From: Sporothrix humicola | Lineage: Eukaryota > Ascomycota > Sordariomycetes > Ophiostomatales > Ophiostomataceae | DNA length: 64,000 nucleotides | Assembly: GCA_021396245.1 (NCBI GenBank) | Contig: WNYE01000068.1 | Coordinates: forward strand, 124,001 to 188,000 | Reading direction: 5' to 3' | In this document: positions 19,955 through 30,377 of the stretch, piece after piece | Layout of the letters: the number at the start of each line of letters is the position of its first letter | How positions within the stretch are numbered: position 1 is the stretch's first letter | Program-made: the position numbers and the translations under genes | The notes under the pieces: model-generated | The model's input: only the letters and a program-made list of their open reading frames with translations | Database searches by the model: none | Told to the model about the DNA's origin: nothing

Positions 19955-22900
19955 GGGTTTGCAACTGGATCCTCGTCCCACTCAAAAAAGAGGTTACTTT
20001 CCAAAAAGTCGCAAGGATGTCCCCGGTTCCATCCACGCACATGTCGGTTCATCAGTCCGCCGTCCTGGGTTTGTGGATGTCTGTGGATGTATGTGGATGC
20101 AAGTGAAGATTATGGGGTGTCTCGTTTCTCCAAAGTGACACTGACCGAGAGAAAGAAGGGAAAGAAGGCAAAAAGAGAAAAGGGAAAGAAGAGAAGACAA
20201 AAAGTGGGCTTTGACGTCCACGCATCTGTCGTGCGTCTGTCGCCTTGAAAGTGGCTTCCCGGCACGTTGCCAAGACTTTTTCTGTGTATCGTTTGTGCTT
20301 CCTGTGCATGGCCGGTGCCTTTGATCCTGGCCACTTTCCTGGAGTTCTCTCGATTCTATGGAGCTTGCTGGAGCTTGTGTACCCTTTTTGGATGTTAGAC
20401 GGTGCATGTGGAATAAGCAGGCGGCTCATTGGTCGACGTCCTTCCAACCTTTTGTTTCTTTAACATTTGGACCACAGAAATCCGCGTATACTTTACTCTG
20501 GTCAATCTCTTTTCTTTCTTCTTTTCCTTTTAACGTTAAACGAACTGGCTATACTGGAAAAGGTAAAGAAACAAATGTCAAAGTTAATGGAACCCACACG
20601 GCAGCCATCTTCAACAATGGCCCATCTATGTGTTTTAAGAAGTTACCCAAGACGTTTTGTTCAAGTCAATGTTGAAACAAATCAGGTTTACATTCTTTAC
20701 TTTTCAAAGCGAATCACAGTTTGTCCATGTTGATCTTTGACAAGAATCGTAGAACATCGCAGCCAAGATGTCCCAAGAAGAATTAAGGTGTGGCCATGAG
20801 CTTGAATCTAAAAAGAGCATGGACAGGAGCGGACGGATGTAGGTACAAGCGTCTTGGAAGTTCTTGGATGGCTTGGATGGCTTGGATATTGTGAACGTGC
20901 GGGCGTGGCGGACGTGGACAACAATGGGCTTTGCAATCCTGGAAATGTCATTCGTTCGACATCTTCGGTCCCTTGTCACCCCAGTCTTCTTTCTTCAATC
21001 TCGTTTCTCGTTTCTTTTGCGTCCCTTCTCTTCATCTTTAGTCGCCCACATGTTCAGCATTCATCATCAAGCGGAATATGCATGGTGGGCAGGGTGGGGG
21101 TTGAAATCCAGCTAAACATGATGGACGTCGGTCTCCCAATGTGGGAAGAGAGAAAGGGAGATGGGATGGGGAGGGAAAAGCAATGAATCGGCAAGACAGA
21201 CGAGCGGAACGACACAAAAAACATCGAGAAACCTGGTAAGCGGGTCCTGGAAGCCTCGGAAGGTCGTAAGCGATGTATCTTGAGGACGAGATAGCCATTA
21301 ATTGTAGACGAATTCATCAGAAATACTTGACGTACTTTGGAGTTATGCCTCTTTTTCGTCTTCTCCTCGCCGTTCTTCCTCTTGTTCCTGGTCCCTGGTC
21401 TCTGCCGATCCCTCGTGCCTTCTTATTTTGGACTGTCGCTCTCTGTTCGTTCACGTCGTTGGTGTTTGCATTTGTGCCATTTTGATACGCTTTCTGCGAA
21501 TCTCACTTACACGTGGTGCTGGTGCGGTTGCCGTATTGGTCCATCCCAGTTTATGTGGGTCCACTTCGGGCCACCGACCAGGGCCCTGCAAGTGCAAGTA
21601 CACAACCCACAACCCAGCATCGTCTTGTCCAAAGTTGACGCGTGCTCTCGTCTTTCGTCCTTTCCAATGTTCAGATGGAGTCGAAAATAAAATTAAAGAT
21701 ACAGACAACCGTATTCCCGCGCGACTTTGTGATTTTAACGATCGTTTTTGAGAATTTTGCAAAAACGTGGTTTCTGTGTGGAGCGACGATGGAAGGCACG
21801 AGTCTCGCTGTAAGTGTGGCCTCGCAATGTCCCGAATAGGAAGTTGTCTCTGCTACTCATCGCCGCTTCCTCAAATATATGAACGCTCAAACAACCTGCT
21901 TCAAGTGGAAAGAGAGATTGACTACCGTTGAAGGAACGGCCGCCGGGCAGAAAAGGCCCCATAAACACCCGCAGGCAGCAAGCAGCGTTCCAAAAACCAC
22001 ACAACACCAACTCCATCAACCAACGGACATACAGCCGTCGACAAAGCCGCAAGTTCCACGGTCTACGGTAAGGATATCACGGGTGCATCGATGTCCACAC
22101 ATCTTGGCCCCTCGGACGCCAATGTTGAAGAAGCTTTGAGGCGTGTGTCACGGCTTCGTCCCGCGATCAGAGACTTCGCGTGGCATGGCACGTTGTGGCA
22201 CGCTTGGTCTCGCTTGTCCCCCAAGAACGCCAAGTGCCAAGGGCGCCTCGATCAACAGCTGGCTTGGATGAAGAGAGCTTGAAGCAAAGCTGATGACCAA
22301 AGCATCAACAGTCAAAAGCGCATCATACACTGATATCACTGCAGTTCCCAGAAAACAGCAGGTTTCAAGTGAGAATATCCAACCCATCTTCATCTGAAAG
22401 TATCCAGCAGACAAGTGTCCAGCTTTAGAACGAGATGCGTCGAGTTGTGTCCATATAGGGACGCCCAAGGATTCCCCCCCCCAATTAACATAAGAACCTG
22501 AGTTTTGTCATCGCAGACTTGTAGCCAGTTGTGCACAAGTGTGAGCAACGACGAGGACAGGGCTTACCGGCTTGCTTCATAACATGGAAGATTGCGCAAC
22601 ACATGATCCGGTGAGAATAAAGAAGACCATGGAAACTATGCATACTTTCTGACCGATACAAGGAGGCAATGACGGCAATGTGACGGGCACAGTTGTCCTG
22701 CTCCATATTGTCTCCAAACATGGAGGATGGGCCGGAGTATCGCGATGCAAAAGACATCTAAGTAGCTGTCTATCGCCATCTGCCAAAGAGTGCAGGCTAG
22801 GCTGATAGATTCGGTAAAGCTACCGTCCAACCAAATTGAGGTCTGTTTTTAGTTTGAATCACTTACCTTGTGCCCTTCATTTTGAATGACAAGCTTCCAA

Positions 22901-23856
22901 ATGGGCCCATATATTGTTCAAATCGGCGAACCAACGCCGAGACGACCCTTTGCCCCTGGTGCATCACAGATCAGGCAAGTGCGTCTTTCGGATACATACC
23001 GTCAACGGTTTTGACAAGTGATGGTGCCTGTTCCAACTTATCAGAGACACTTAAGTTGGTCCTGGGTTAGATATGTGCTCAAGGCACGCGAGAAGTGAAC
23101 ACAGTGATGTGAAATTACGAATAGAATCCCAAAAGGCCATATTTACTACTTGACTGGTTATTTACGGCGAAGTCGCAGTCATAGAATACAAAAACCGCCA
23201 GAAAAAGTAAGTAATCAGAGACAATGTCGCACCTTGGGTAGCAAACTTAAGGAGACAGAAACATAGATGTCGTATCAGCTCACCATCTTGCTTTTTTGCA
23301 AAGTCGTTCAATCATTTTGTTATGCTTTTAGATACAAAATTTTAGACATGGCTGTAGCCTGTTGTTGATATCGATTTGCGTCGACAAGCCACGCAATCGG
23401 CGGTGATGTTTTGTCATGTTTGGTCTTCAATCTTGTTTTCGAGTATGAGTTAGGCGAGGTGTGGCAAACTGCCACTGCCGGCGCCAATCATCAACTGATA
23501 TGGATCTTTTGACATGGACAAGCCAATGCCCCTCTAAATTTTACGGCTATCTCGATGCTATGGAACAATGGTCGCGGCTTCCCCAAGTTTTTCAACGTCT
23601 CCCCCTCAAACATCCACAATCGCGCCTTCCTATTCTGCCTAGTTTGGGATGCAAATGTGCAAGAACGGAAGGACGTAACACACAACTTCTAGCACACGAG
23701 ACCCGTTCGTCGGAAGAAAAACGGAAGCCGCGATCGTACAAAACAAGCAATTCGGGAAGGAGCCGAAAAAGGGGCAATCCAGTATTTCCAATCCAATTGC
23801 AATCCTCCATATTCCCTAAGAAACAACAAAACAATTGGCACTGCGATAACGACAAC

Positions 23857-25330
23857 ATGACCGGCACCAAGACGGGATACCGGGCAGCACCTGCGCCGAC
23901 AGACAGCACCAAAATCCAGCCGCGGCTTATCATCCATGGCGGTGCCGGTAACATTTCGCGGGCCACGCTGACGCCCGAGCGACGCACGGCTTATCGGGCG
24001 GCCCTCAAAGAGATTGTGAGTATGTCTACATTTACATGCCTCACTGTTTATAACACGCCTGCTGACAGTCTAGATCACCCGCACGAATGAGTACATGATG
24101 GGCATTGGGTTGTCAAAAGATGGGGATGCATCGCCAGCACCCACTGCCCTTGAGACCGCCTCGTTCGCCGTTGTCCTGCTCGAGGACTGCCCGCTCTTCA
24201 ACAGCGGCCACGGCGCCGTGTTTACGCGCGATGGCATCAACGAGCTCGAGGCCGGTATCATGGTCTCGTGGGGCAAAGCCAAGCGTGGCGTCGGCATCAT
24301 GGGATTGAGACGAGTGCGCAACCCAATTCGGTTGGCACGTTGCATGCTGGAGCACGGCGATGCCGACTTGGGCGCGAAACGCTCCGAGCGAAGCGAGGAC
24401 AGCCATACCCAGGACAGTGAGGGCACAACACCAAACATTGACGCCGGCGCTCAGGGTCATACACAAATCTATGGTGCGGCCGCCGAGAAGCTTGCCGAGA
24501 GCTACGGCCTGCCACTCGTCGACCCGTCATACTTCTTCACGCAGCAGCGGTGGGATGAGCACGTGCGTGCACTCGAGGCCGAGCGAGAGGGCCGGGCCGC
24601 TACGAGCACGTGGTCGGAGAACGAATACCTGCCCCAAGGCACGTGTGGTGCCGTGGCGCTGGACGCCAATGGCGTCGTATGCTGTGCAACGAGCACGGGC
24701 GGTCTCACAAACAAGGTGACGGGCCGTGTGGGGGATACGCCGGTGTTGGGTGCAGGATCGTGGGCAGGCACTTGGGCGGAAGATGACGATCCGACGGCCA
24801 TTGTTGCGGCGGCGGCCGATAACCGCAGAGGAACGCCATCGACACGCCCCGTGGTTGAGCTGTCGCGTGCTCTCTACAATTTGCTGGCCGATTGTATCCC
24901 GGTTCCCTCTCCGATGCCACTATTCTACGAGCCAGTGCCTTCGGCGCCCCAACCCAAAGTCACCACAATCCGCTCCATCGGTCTGTCCGGCACGGGCAAC
25001 GGTGACGCTTTCTTGCGCGTCAGTGCTGCGCATACTGTGGCTGCCATGGCACAATACAAGCCACAGTCGTCGGCAGCTGCGCTGAGTGCTGTGGCCGGCT
25101 CAGGGGGTACTCTGCAATGCAGCGCAGGCAACCGCTGGGGCCTTGCTGGCGAGGGCGAGGGCGGGTTCATTGGTCTTGAGTGTGCCGTTGTGACCGAGGA
25201 CACGGAGCGTGGCGGCGTCGTACGACATGTGCGCACCGCCGTGATCCAGGACTACAACTGCGGCGGCATGTTCCGGGCGTGGATCGACGATGACGGCCAA
25301 GAACAAGTTCGAATTTTCCGGGATGAGTAG
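23857..25330 (+). CDS. L-asparaginase / isoaspartyl peptidase (Ntn-hydrolase, type 2)
   Basis: Two exons, 23857-24015 and 24074-25330, 471 residues, with a 58-nt phase-0 intron (GTGAGT donor, GCTGAC branch, CTAG acceptor). The N-terminal block LIIHGGAGNI is typical of plant-type asparaginases, followed by FNSGHGAVF near 95-103. The self-cleavage site is Gly242-Thr243 within QGTCGAVALD, and the substrate pocket TSTGG (259-263) and GRVGDTPVLGAG (270-281) follow. Family knowledge: the precursor cuts itself before the Thr, which becomes the N-terminal nucleophile of the beta chain, and the enzyme hydrolyses asparagine and beta-aspartyl peptides. No signal peptide, so probably cytosolic. A poorly conserved acidic linker (153-182) precedes the cleavage site, as is usual. 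The C-terminus near 440-471 is longer than bacterial relatives. Confidence 0.9.
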
Positions 25331-27214
25331 TCGAGCTTCGAGTAAAGTCGGGATAGGGGGAGGCTGAGAAGTCAGATGCGGCTGAAACTGTTGTCGTTGG
25401 ATCGCCGCGCTTGCATTTTATTGTTGCATGTTGTTGCATTTACAAAGAGAAGAAACGTTCACAGTCAAGACATTCGAGACAGTGTGTCCACTGCTTATTT
25501 TCCTGGTTGTTGGACCTGCCAAGGCTCGCCCATTCGCCCACTGCCCCGACTCAGTGATCGACAGCAAGGGACAGGAGATGGAATAGGGGTCGCTTGGATG
25601 GGGCTCAGCCCAGCGGCCCGTCTCAGACCTTGTTCGTGTGGGCAATGGCAGGCTACGATACGCTATGGCGACTTTCGTGTTGACTTTCGTGTTGGATGCT
25701 TTTGCCATTGTCACTTTGTCACTTTCCTGTTGTCTCATTGTCTCGTGTTTTTTTCATGCTGTCGTGTTGGTCGTGTTCTCCTCTTGCAGCGATTTGCGAT
25801 TCTCATTTTCGGTTTTCGATTTGCGGCTCGTATTTTGTTTTCTCACCCTCCAACTCGATCCTGCTTATTTGCTTCCTGCGTCCAACTTCCTGCGATCCTA
25901 GATCCTGATTTTGTACTTTTTTGGTGCTCGTACCTGAAAAAGCGGGTTCGAACCTCCATCACCACACAACCACCATCTCGCATTGTTGGCCGTTTCTGCA
26001 AGTGCAAAGCCGAGAGGCTGATGGTGTGTTGGCCGTTTTGCCTGCTGTCAATGTCAACCTGTCGAATTTTGAACCTTTCTGCCTTTCCAACGCCCGACGC
26101 CAACCAACGCCTCTGCGCTAGAAACGCCAGAATAGCCCAAAACCGCTCATACTCGGATTCAATTCGAGACCAAATCTACAAATCTCGCACACTATTTTGA
26201 GCCTCGTGTTTTGACGCCTCTCCAAACGCCCTCATTTCGTGACCTTTCGCCCCCCCCCCCCCCCCCAGACCCCTAAACCGTGCGCCGTTCCTTGCGGGGG
26301 CCGTTTAGTCTTGGCTCAGTCGGCCGTGACTTGTCTCTCGTGTCTGCGACTGTTGCTTTTAGGTTTTGTTGGCGTGTTGTCGTGTGCTTTGGTGCTGGGT
26401 TTTCCTGGGTTTCGTGGGCGACCCGTATTTTTGGGTCGCTACGGAGGATTTCCTTTTTATTTTCTTATTTTATTTTCTCACTCTATTCTTATTTTTACTG
26501 CTCCTTCTCGAGTTTCTCACTGTTTTTGAGGCTCGTATTTGTTCCCACAGCCCGCTAAAATCTTAAAAGGCATCATGGCGTATGAGCCAGTCTGCCATTT
26601 TTGTGGTCCTCTGCCAGTCTAGTTTCCGCTTTTATTTTGAGCCTTTCTCTGCCTCTCGCTCACTTCTGTTTTCTATTTTTGCCCTCTTTGAATTTTCTTT
26701 TTCTTTTTATTCTTGTTGCTCGCCATCTTCGACATCTCTGGTTGCACTTCTGCTTCTATTTGCGCTTTGCTTCTAATTTCTTTGTTTTCCTTTTCGACTT
26801 CTCGATACCTCATTGTCGTCACGCAGCACCGACCGCATCACTCGTTTTTGCCTGCTGCCTCTTTTCAGCCTCAGCATAGCCGGTCGTTCCGCCTCATATT
26901 GTCGCCTTCACAGTCTTTCAGCAACTTCAACATCGACACCCTCGTCGCCTCTTTCGACCTCACCTTTCTCGCCATCTTCTCTCTTCTCTTCATCACGGTC
27001 GTTCCTCTCTTGAGGCTGGATATATTTTGACTTATATTTTTATTATTTCTTTTCCTTATTTTCGACATTACGTTTATTTTGTCTCATCTTAGCCGTCCTC
27101 CGCATTTCCTTCTGTCACTTTTTTTTTTTTTTGCATTTCTGGCGATTTGCATTCCACTGTTCTCTTCATCTCGCTTTTCAGCCTTTCCTCCTTTTGCTCT
27201 GCCGCACATTCACA
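25331..27214. other. Intergenic and long pyrimidine-rich leader region of the GH5 gene
   Basis: 1.9 kb with no supportable gene. From about 25680 to 27210 the plus strand is strongly C+T rich, more so toward the GH5 start, with a 17-C run at 26250-26266 and T-runs near 27120. It probably contains the GH5 promoter and a long leader. Open frames here are a by-product of the pyrimidine bias. Confidence 0.55.
26250..26266. repeat. Homopolymer of 17 cytosines
   Basis: An uninterrupted C17 run in the pyrimidine-rich leader region. Length may be unreliable in sequencing. Confidence 0.85.
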
Positions 27215-28901
27215 ATGCCGTCTGTTTCTTCATTCCTGGCCCTGCTAGGCCTCGCTGCCTCTTCGCAAGCAGCTGTCCAATATCTGGTGAGTTCAGACCC
27301 TTTTTTTTTTTTTCGACGACCGCGTTTTCAACGCGCTTCACAGTGACATCCTGCTGACTTTTTCTTCCTTCAGGGCGTTGCCATGGCTGGCGGTGATTTT
27401 GGGTGTGATATCGATGTAAGCCAAGCCACGTCATTTGCTTTTTACGGTTTTTACGGTTCTTTCTTGCAGCCATTTGCTGCCAAAAGCTGGGCCGCCCCGC
27501 CCACCCACACCACCAATTCCCCCATTCGCACTAATACGAATATACGAGACCCTGAAAGAAGACGGGTGAACCATTTGAATACGAGATCAAATTTACTGAC
27601 TGCATGCGACCTACAGGGCTCATGTCCGCTCTCGACGGCGTCGTTACCGTTGACGGAGCTTGGCCATGCCGACGGCGGCGGGCAGATGAAGCATTTTGTG
27701 GAGGATGACGGCGTCAACATGTTCCGCCTACGTGAGTCCTTCCCGAGGGTGACTTGAGACAGATTTGTGTGGAAAGTGTGGAATGTTGACTAACCATATT
27801 TGGCGCACAGCAACATCATGGCAGTTCTTGATCAACAACGACAAGACGGCGAGCGACAAGTTCGACTCGACGAACCTGGGCCGGTACGACCAGTTTGTGC
27901 AGGCGTGCCTGGGGACGGGCGCCTACTGCATGATTGACGTGCACAACTTTGCGCGGTTCAACGGCGGCATCGTCGGGCAGGGCGGCCCGTCGGACGACAT
28001 GTTTGTGTCGATCTGGTCGCAGCTGGCAAAGAAGTACGCGGACGAGCCCAAGGTTGTGTTCGAGATCACCAACGAGCCACACGACCTCGACCTGAAGCTG
28101 TGGACGTCGACGTGCCAAAAGGTGGTCAATGGCATCCGGGGAGCGGGCGCCAAGACGCAAATGATTCTGCTGCCGGGCACCAACTTTGACAGCGCGGCGA
28201 CACTCATCTCGACGGGCAGCGCCGACGCCTTGTTGGATATCAAGAACCCCGACGGATCGATCGACGGCCTGTACCTCGACATCCACAAGTACCTGGACAA
28301 CAACAACTCGGGCCAGAATGGCGAGTGCACGACGGACAATGTGGGCAATTTCACGATGCTGGCCGAGTACCTGCGCGACAAGAAGCGCCAGGGATTAATT
28401 AGTGAGACGGGTGCATCGAGCGAGTCGACGTGCATGACGGATTTCTGCACGCAAAACACATTTATCAACGCCAATGCGGACGTGTACATTGGCTACGTGT
28501 CGTGGGCGGCGGGTGCGTTCGACGAGACGTATGTGCTGAGTCTGACGCCGACGCTGCAGTCGGACGGCAGCTACAAGGACAACCAGCTGTTTAGCCAGTG
28601 TGTGCTGGCGCCGTACCAGAAAGCCGGTGGCGCGAAACCGACGCCGCTCCCCAAGACGACATCCTCCAAGACGACGACAACAACAAAAGCGACACAGACA
28701 AAGACATCGACAAAGGCTGCGGCCACTTCGTCAGAGGCCGCCGACAGCAACACGGGCAACGGCGCCAAGGGCGGCTCTGTCTCGTCGTCAACGACGACAA
28801 CCGCGTCGACTCCAGCGAGCTCAAACAATGCGGCGTCCCGGGCGGTGCAGGTGGTCAAGAACCTGGCCGTCGCTGCCGTCGTCGGCGCGGCCCTTTTGTG
28901 A
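27215..28901 (+). CDS. GH5 endoglucanase-like glycoside hydrolase with probable GPI anchor
   Basis: Four exons, 27215-27286, 27374-27415, 27617-27731 and 27811-28901, give 439 residues. All donors are GTGAGT or GTAAGC; the last intron has a GACTAAC branch. The splice model is supported because it yields the GH5_5 pattern GVAMAGGDFGCDIDGSC then DDGVNMFRLPTSWQFL across three junctions. A signal peptide covers residues 1-19. Catalytic residues are the acid/base Glu165 in ITNEPHD and the nucleophile Glu275 in ISETGAS. After residue about 350 a Ser/Thr-rich stalk leads to a hydrophobic C-terminus, typical of a GPI-attachment signal; there is no CBM1. Role: cleavage of beta-1,4-glucan at or near the cell surface. 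Exon 2 is only 42 nt and intron 2 (201 nt) is long for this window. Confidence 0.88.
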
Positions 28902-28986
28902 GAGGATGCTCTCCACGATGGCTCTTTCTCTTTCACGTCGACCAGCCTGTCGGCCCTGTACAAATATGTTATGACCCTACGAACAC

Positions 28987-28992
28987 AATAAA
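28987..28992 (+). terminator. Poly(A) signal of the GH5 gene
   Basis: AATAAA 86 nt after the stop codon, and before the convergent prolyl 4-hydroxylase stop. Confidence 0.5.
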
Positions 28993-29092
28993 TGTAATAC
29001 CAGCAAAAGCAATCATTGGCATTGCACAGCATATATATCAAAGCAAATAGACGAATATAAAGTTCAAATTAGTACACTGTTTTCTCCCGAGG

Positions 29093-29947
29093 TCACTCGC
29101 CCCGTATATGTTTAGGGACCGCCCCCTCTCTTGTCCAGATGTTCATGCCAATCTTCTCGCCCGACACGACGGGCAGACCTGCATGCAGCGTGCGCGGATC
29201 GCCCGTCCTCGTGTCCTGCCCCTGCCCTTCGGCTCTGGGTAACAGGTTGTCCCAGTAGACAGCATTGCCCAGCACCGGCCGGAACGTCACGCCGCGCTCC
29301 CACGGCTCGTCGCAGTCAATGAAGGAGCACCACTCGGGTGTGGGCGGTGGCGAGGTCAAAAGAGGAAAGTTTGTGCCGCCGCCACGAAGCGGCCCTGCTT
29401 CGGACGATGAATTGGACACGTGCACGTACGCAAAGAAGCTCGAATGCCGGTTGCCGCCGAGGTCGGCCGTCGCGTGCACGGGATCGGTGAACCAGTCCGT
29501 GTGGTAGTGGTAGTGCTCGCCGCGGCCGTACTTGACCAGCTGGAGGGGTTCGAGGCGGCGCGAGGTGTCGGCGCTACCTCCTTTGAACAATCCCTGGAAG
29601 GACAGCGCCCTCTCCTCGATGCACCTGACGATATCATCTCTCGGCACATTGGTCGACTGCGATGTGCGAACGCCGTGGATAGTCTTGCCGTCCGCATCGC
29701 CCTGTGAGGCGACAGCCGACTTGGCAAATGTGTCGCGGGTGGCGGCGGTCAAGTGCGCGCACTCTTCGGGCGTGACAAACCCAGAGAGGTAGACGACGAG
29801 CGGCGACGACGAGACGAGGTGGAGCTTGTACGGTGGATGCTGGCAGATATAAGATCCCTCTGAATCTGAGAGGACGGTCTGCTCTGCTCGACTCGAAGCG
29901 AGGAGCGAGAGAAGTGCGGCACAGAGGCCGGTCGTTTGTCGATGCAT
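29093..29947 (-). CDS. Secretory-pathway prolyl 4-hydroxylase (2-oxoglutarate/Fe(II) dioxygenase)
   Basis: Single exon; start placed at 29947 (284 residues) because it opens a signal peptide (1-21), while the frame upstream to 30013 is not conserved-looking. The P4Hc domain covers about 47-275. Iron ligands are visible as His149-x-Asp151 in HYHYHTDWF and His255 in TLHAGLPV; Lys265, exactly ten residues after the distal His, is the expected 2-oxoglutarate anchor. Family knowledge: these enzymes hydroxylate proline in peptides using O2, 2-oxoglutarate and ascorbate, inside the ER in animals and plants. The protein ends in HIRGE with no HDEL-type retention signal and has no other membrane span. 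It is divergent from the PDI-like HDEL gene with 430 bp between starts, and convergent with the GH5 gene. Its substrate is unknown. Confidence 0.9.
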   Translation of the reverse strand: MHRQTTGLCAALLSLLASSRAEQTVLSDSEGSYICQHPPYKLHLVSSSPLVVYLSGFVTPEECAHLTAATRDTFAKSAVASQGDADGKTIHGVRTSQSTNVPRDDIVRCIEERALSFQGLFKGGSADTSRRLEPLQLVKYGRGEHYHYHTDWFTDPVHATADLGGNRHSSFFAYVHVSNSSSEAGPLRGGGTNFPLLTSPPPTPEWCSFIDCDEPWERGVTFRPVLGNAVYWDNLLPRAEGQGQDTRTGDPRTLHAGLPVVSGEKIGMNIWTREGAVPKHIRGE

Positions 29948-30377
29948 TTTGATGTGATGTTGTGATGTCCGGGAAGGAAGCCGCAATTGAGCGTACGGCG
30001 TACTTGGATTCAATTAAACCTTTCTATCATCTGTCAAGCTCCAAGATTCTTCCTTTATTCTTTTTATTTCATTCTCTCTGGCTGTGTTGTGCTGACGTAT
30101 GGTATGAAACGCCCATGGGTCGAGAACCTGTGTGTGTTGAGTGCTGCCGCGCACAGATCGCCCTCACCCAGGGGGCATCCGTGCCGCGGATCTGACAACG
30201 ACTGGTAATCCTCCGTACACACGCGGTAGAGCTGTCAGAGCTGTCGCATCCCGTGTGGCAGACGTCAGAGGTGGGATGAGTGAGTATGTCTTTTGGCTTT
30301 TCTCATTCTCGTCGTCTCGTCTTCTCGCATCAATCTTGATTTCTTTTTCTTGACTTCAACACCACGACCACGACAAA
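29948..30377. promoter_or_regulatory. Bidirectional promoter of the P4H and PDI-like genes
   Basis: The 430 bp between the two start codons must contain both promoters. The right half is CT-rich in the plus direction toward the PDI-like start. No convincing TATA box is seen in either direction. Confidence 0.6.

Larger units (their letters stand above)
19712..23856. other. Gene-free interval upstream of acid phosphatase and asparaginase
   Basis: 4.1 kb between divergent starts, with no supportable gene. Contents: a TATA box and CACGTT sites for the phosphatase, a purine-rich plus-strand run at about 20148-20205, a small direct repeat of GGCTTGGAT near 20870-20890, a C9 run near 22477, and AT-richer sequence at 22850-23450. 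Frames around 22485-22830 are open but show no domain or consistent splice pattern. Confidence 0.5.

Noticed and set aside
22485..22830. Overlapping minus-strand frames that might be exons
   Set aside because: No consistent splice sites linking them and no conserved protein pattern; possibly a relic but not supportable.
25940..25970. tRNA-like T-loop (GGTTCGAACC)
   Set aside because: The flanking bases do not pair as a T-stem and no acceptor or anticodon arm can be drawn.
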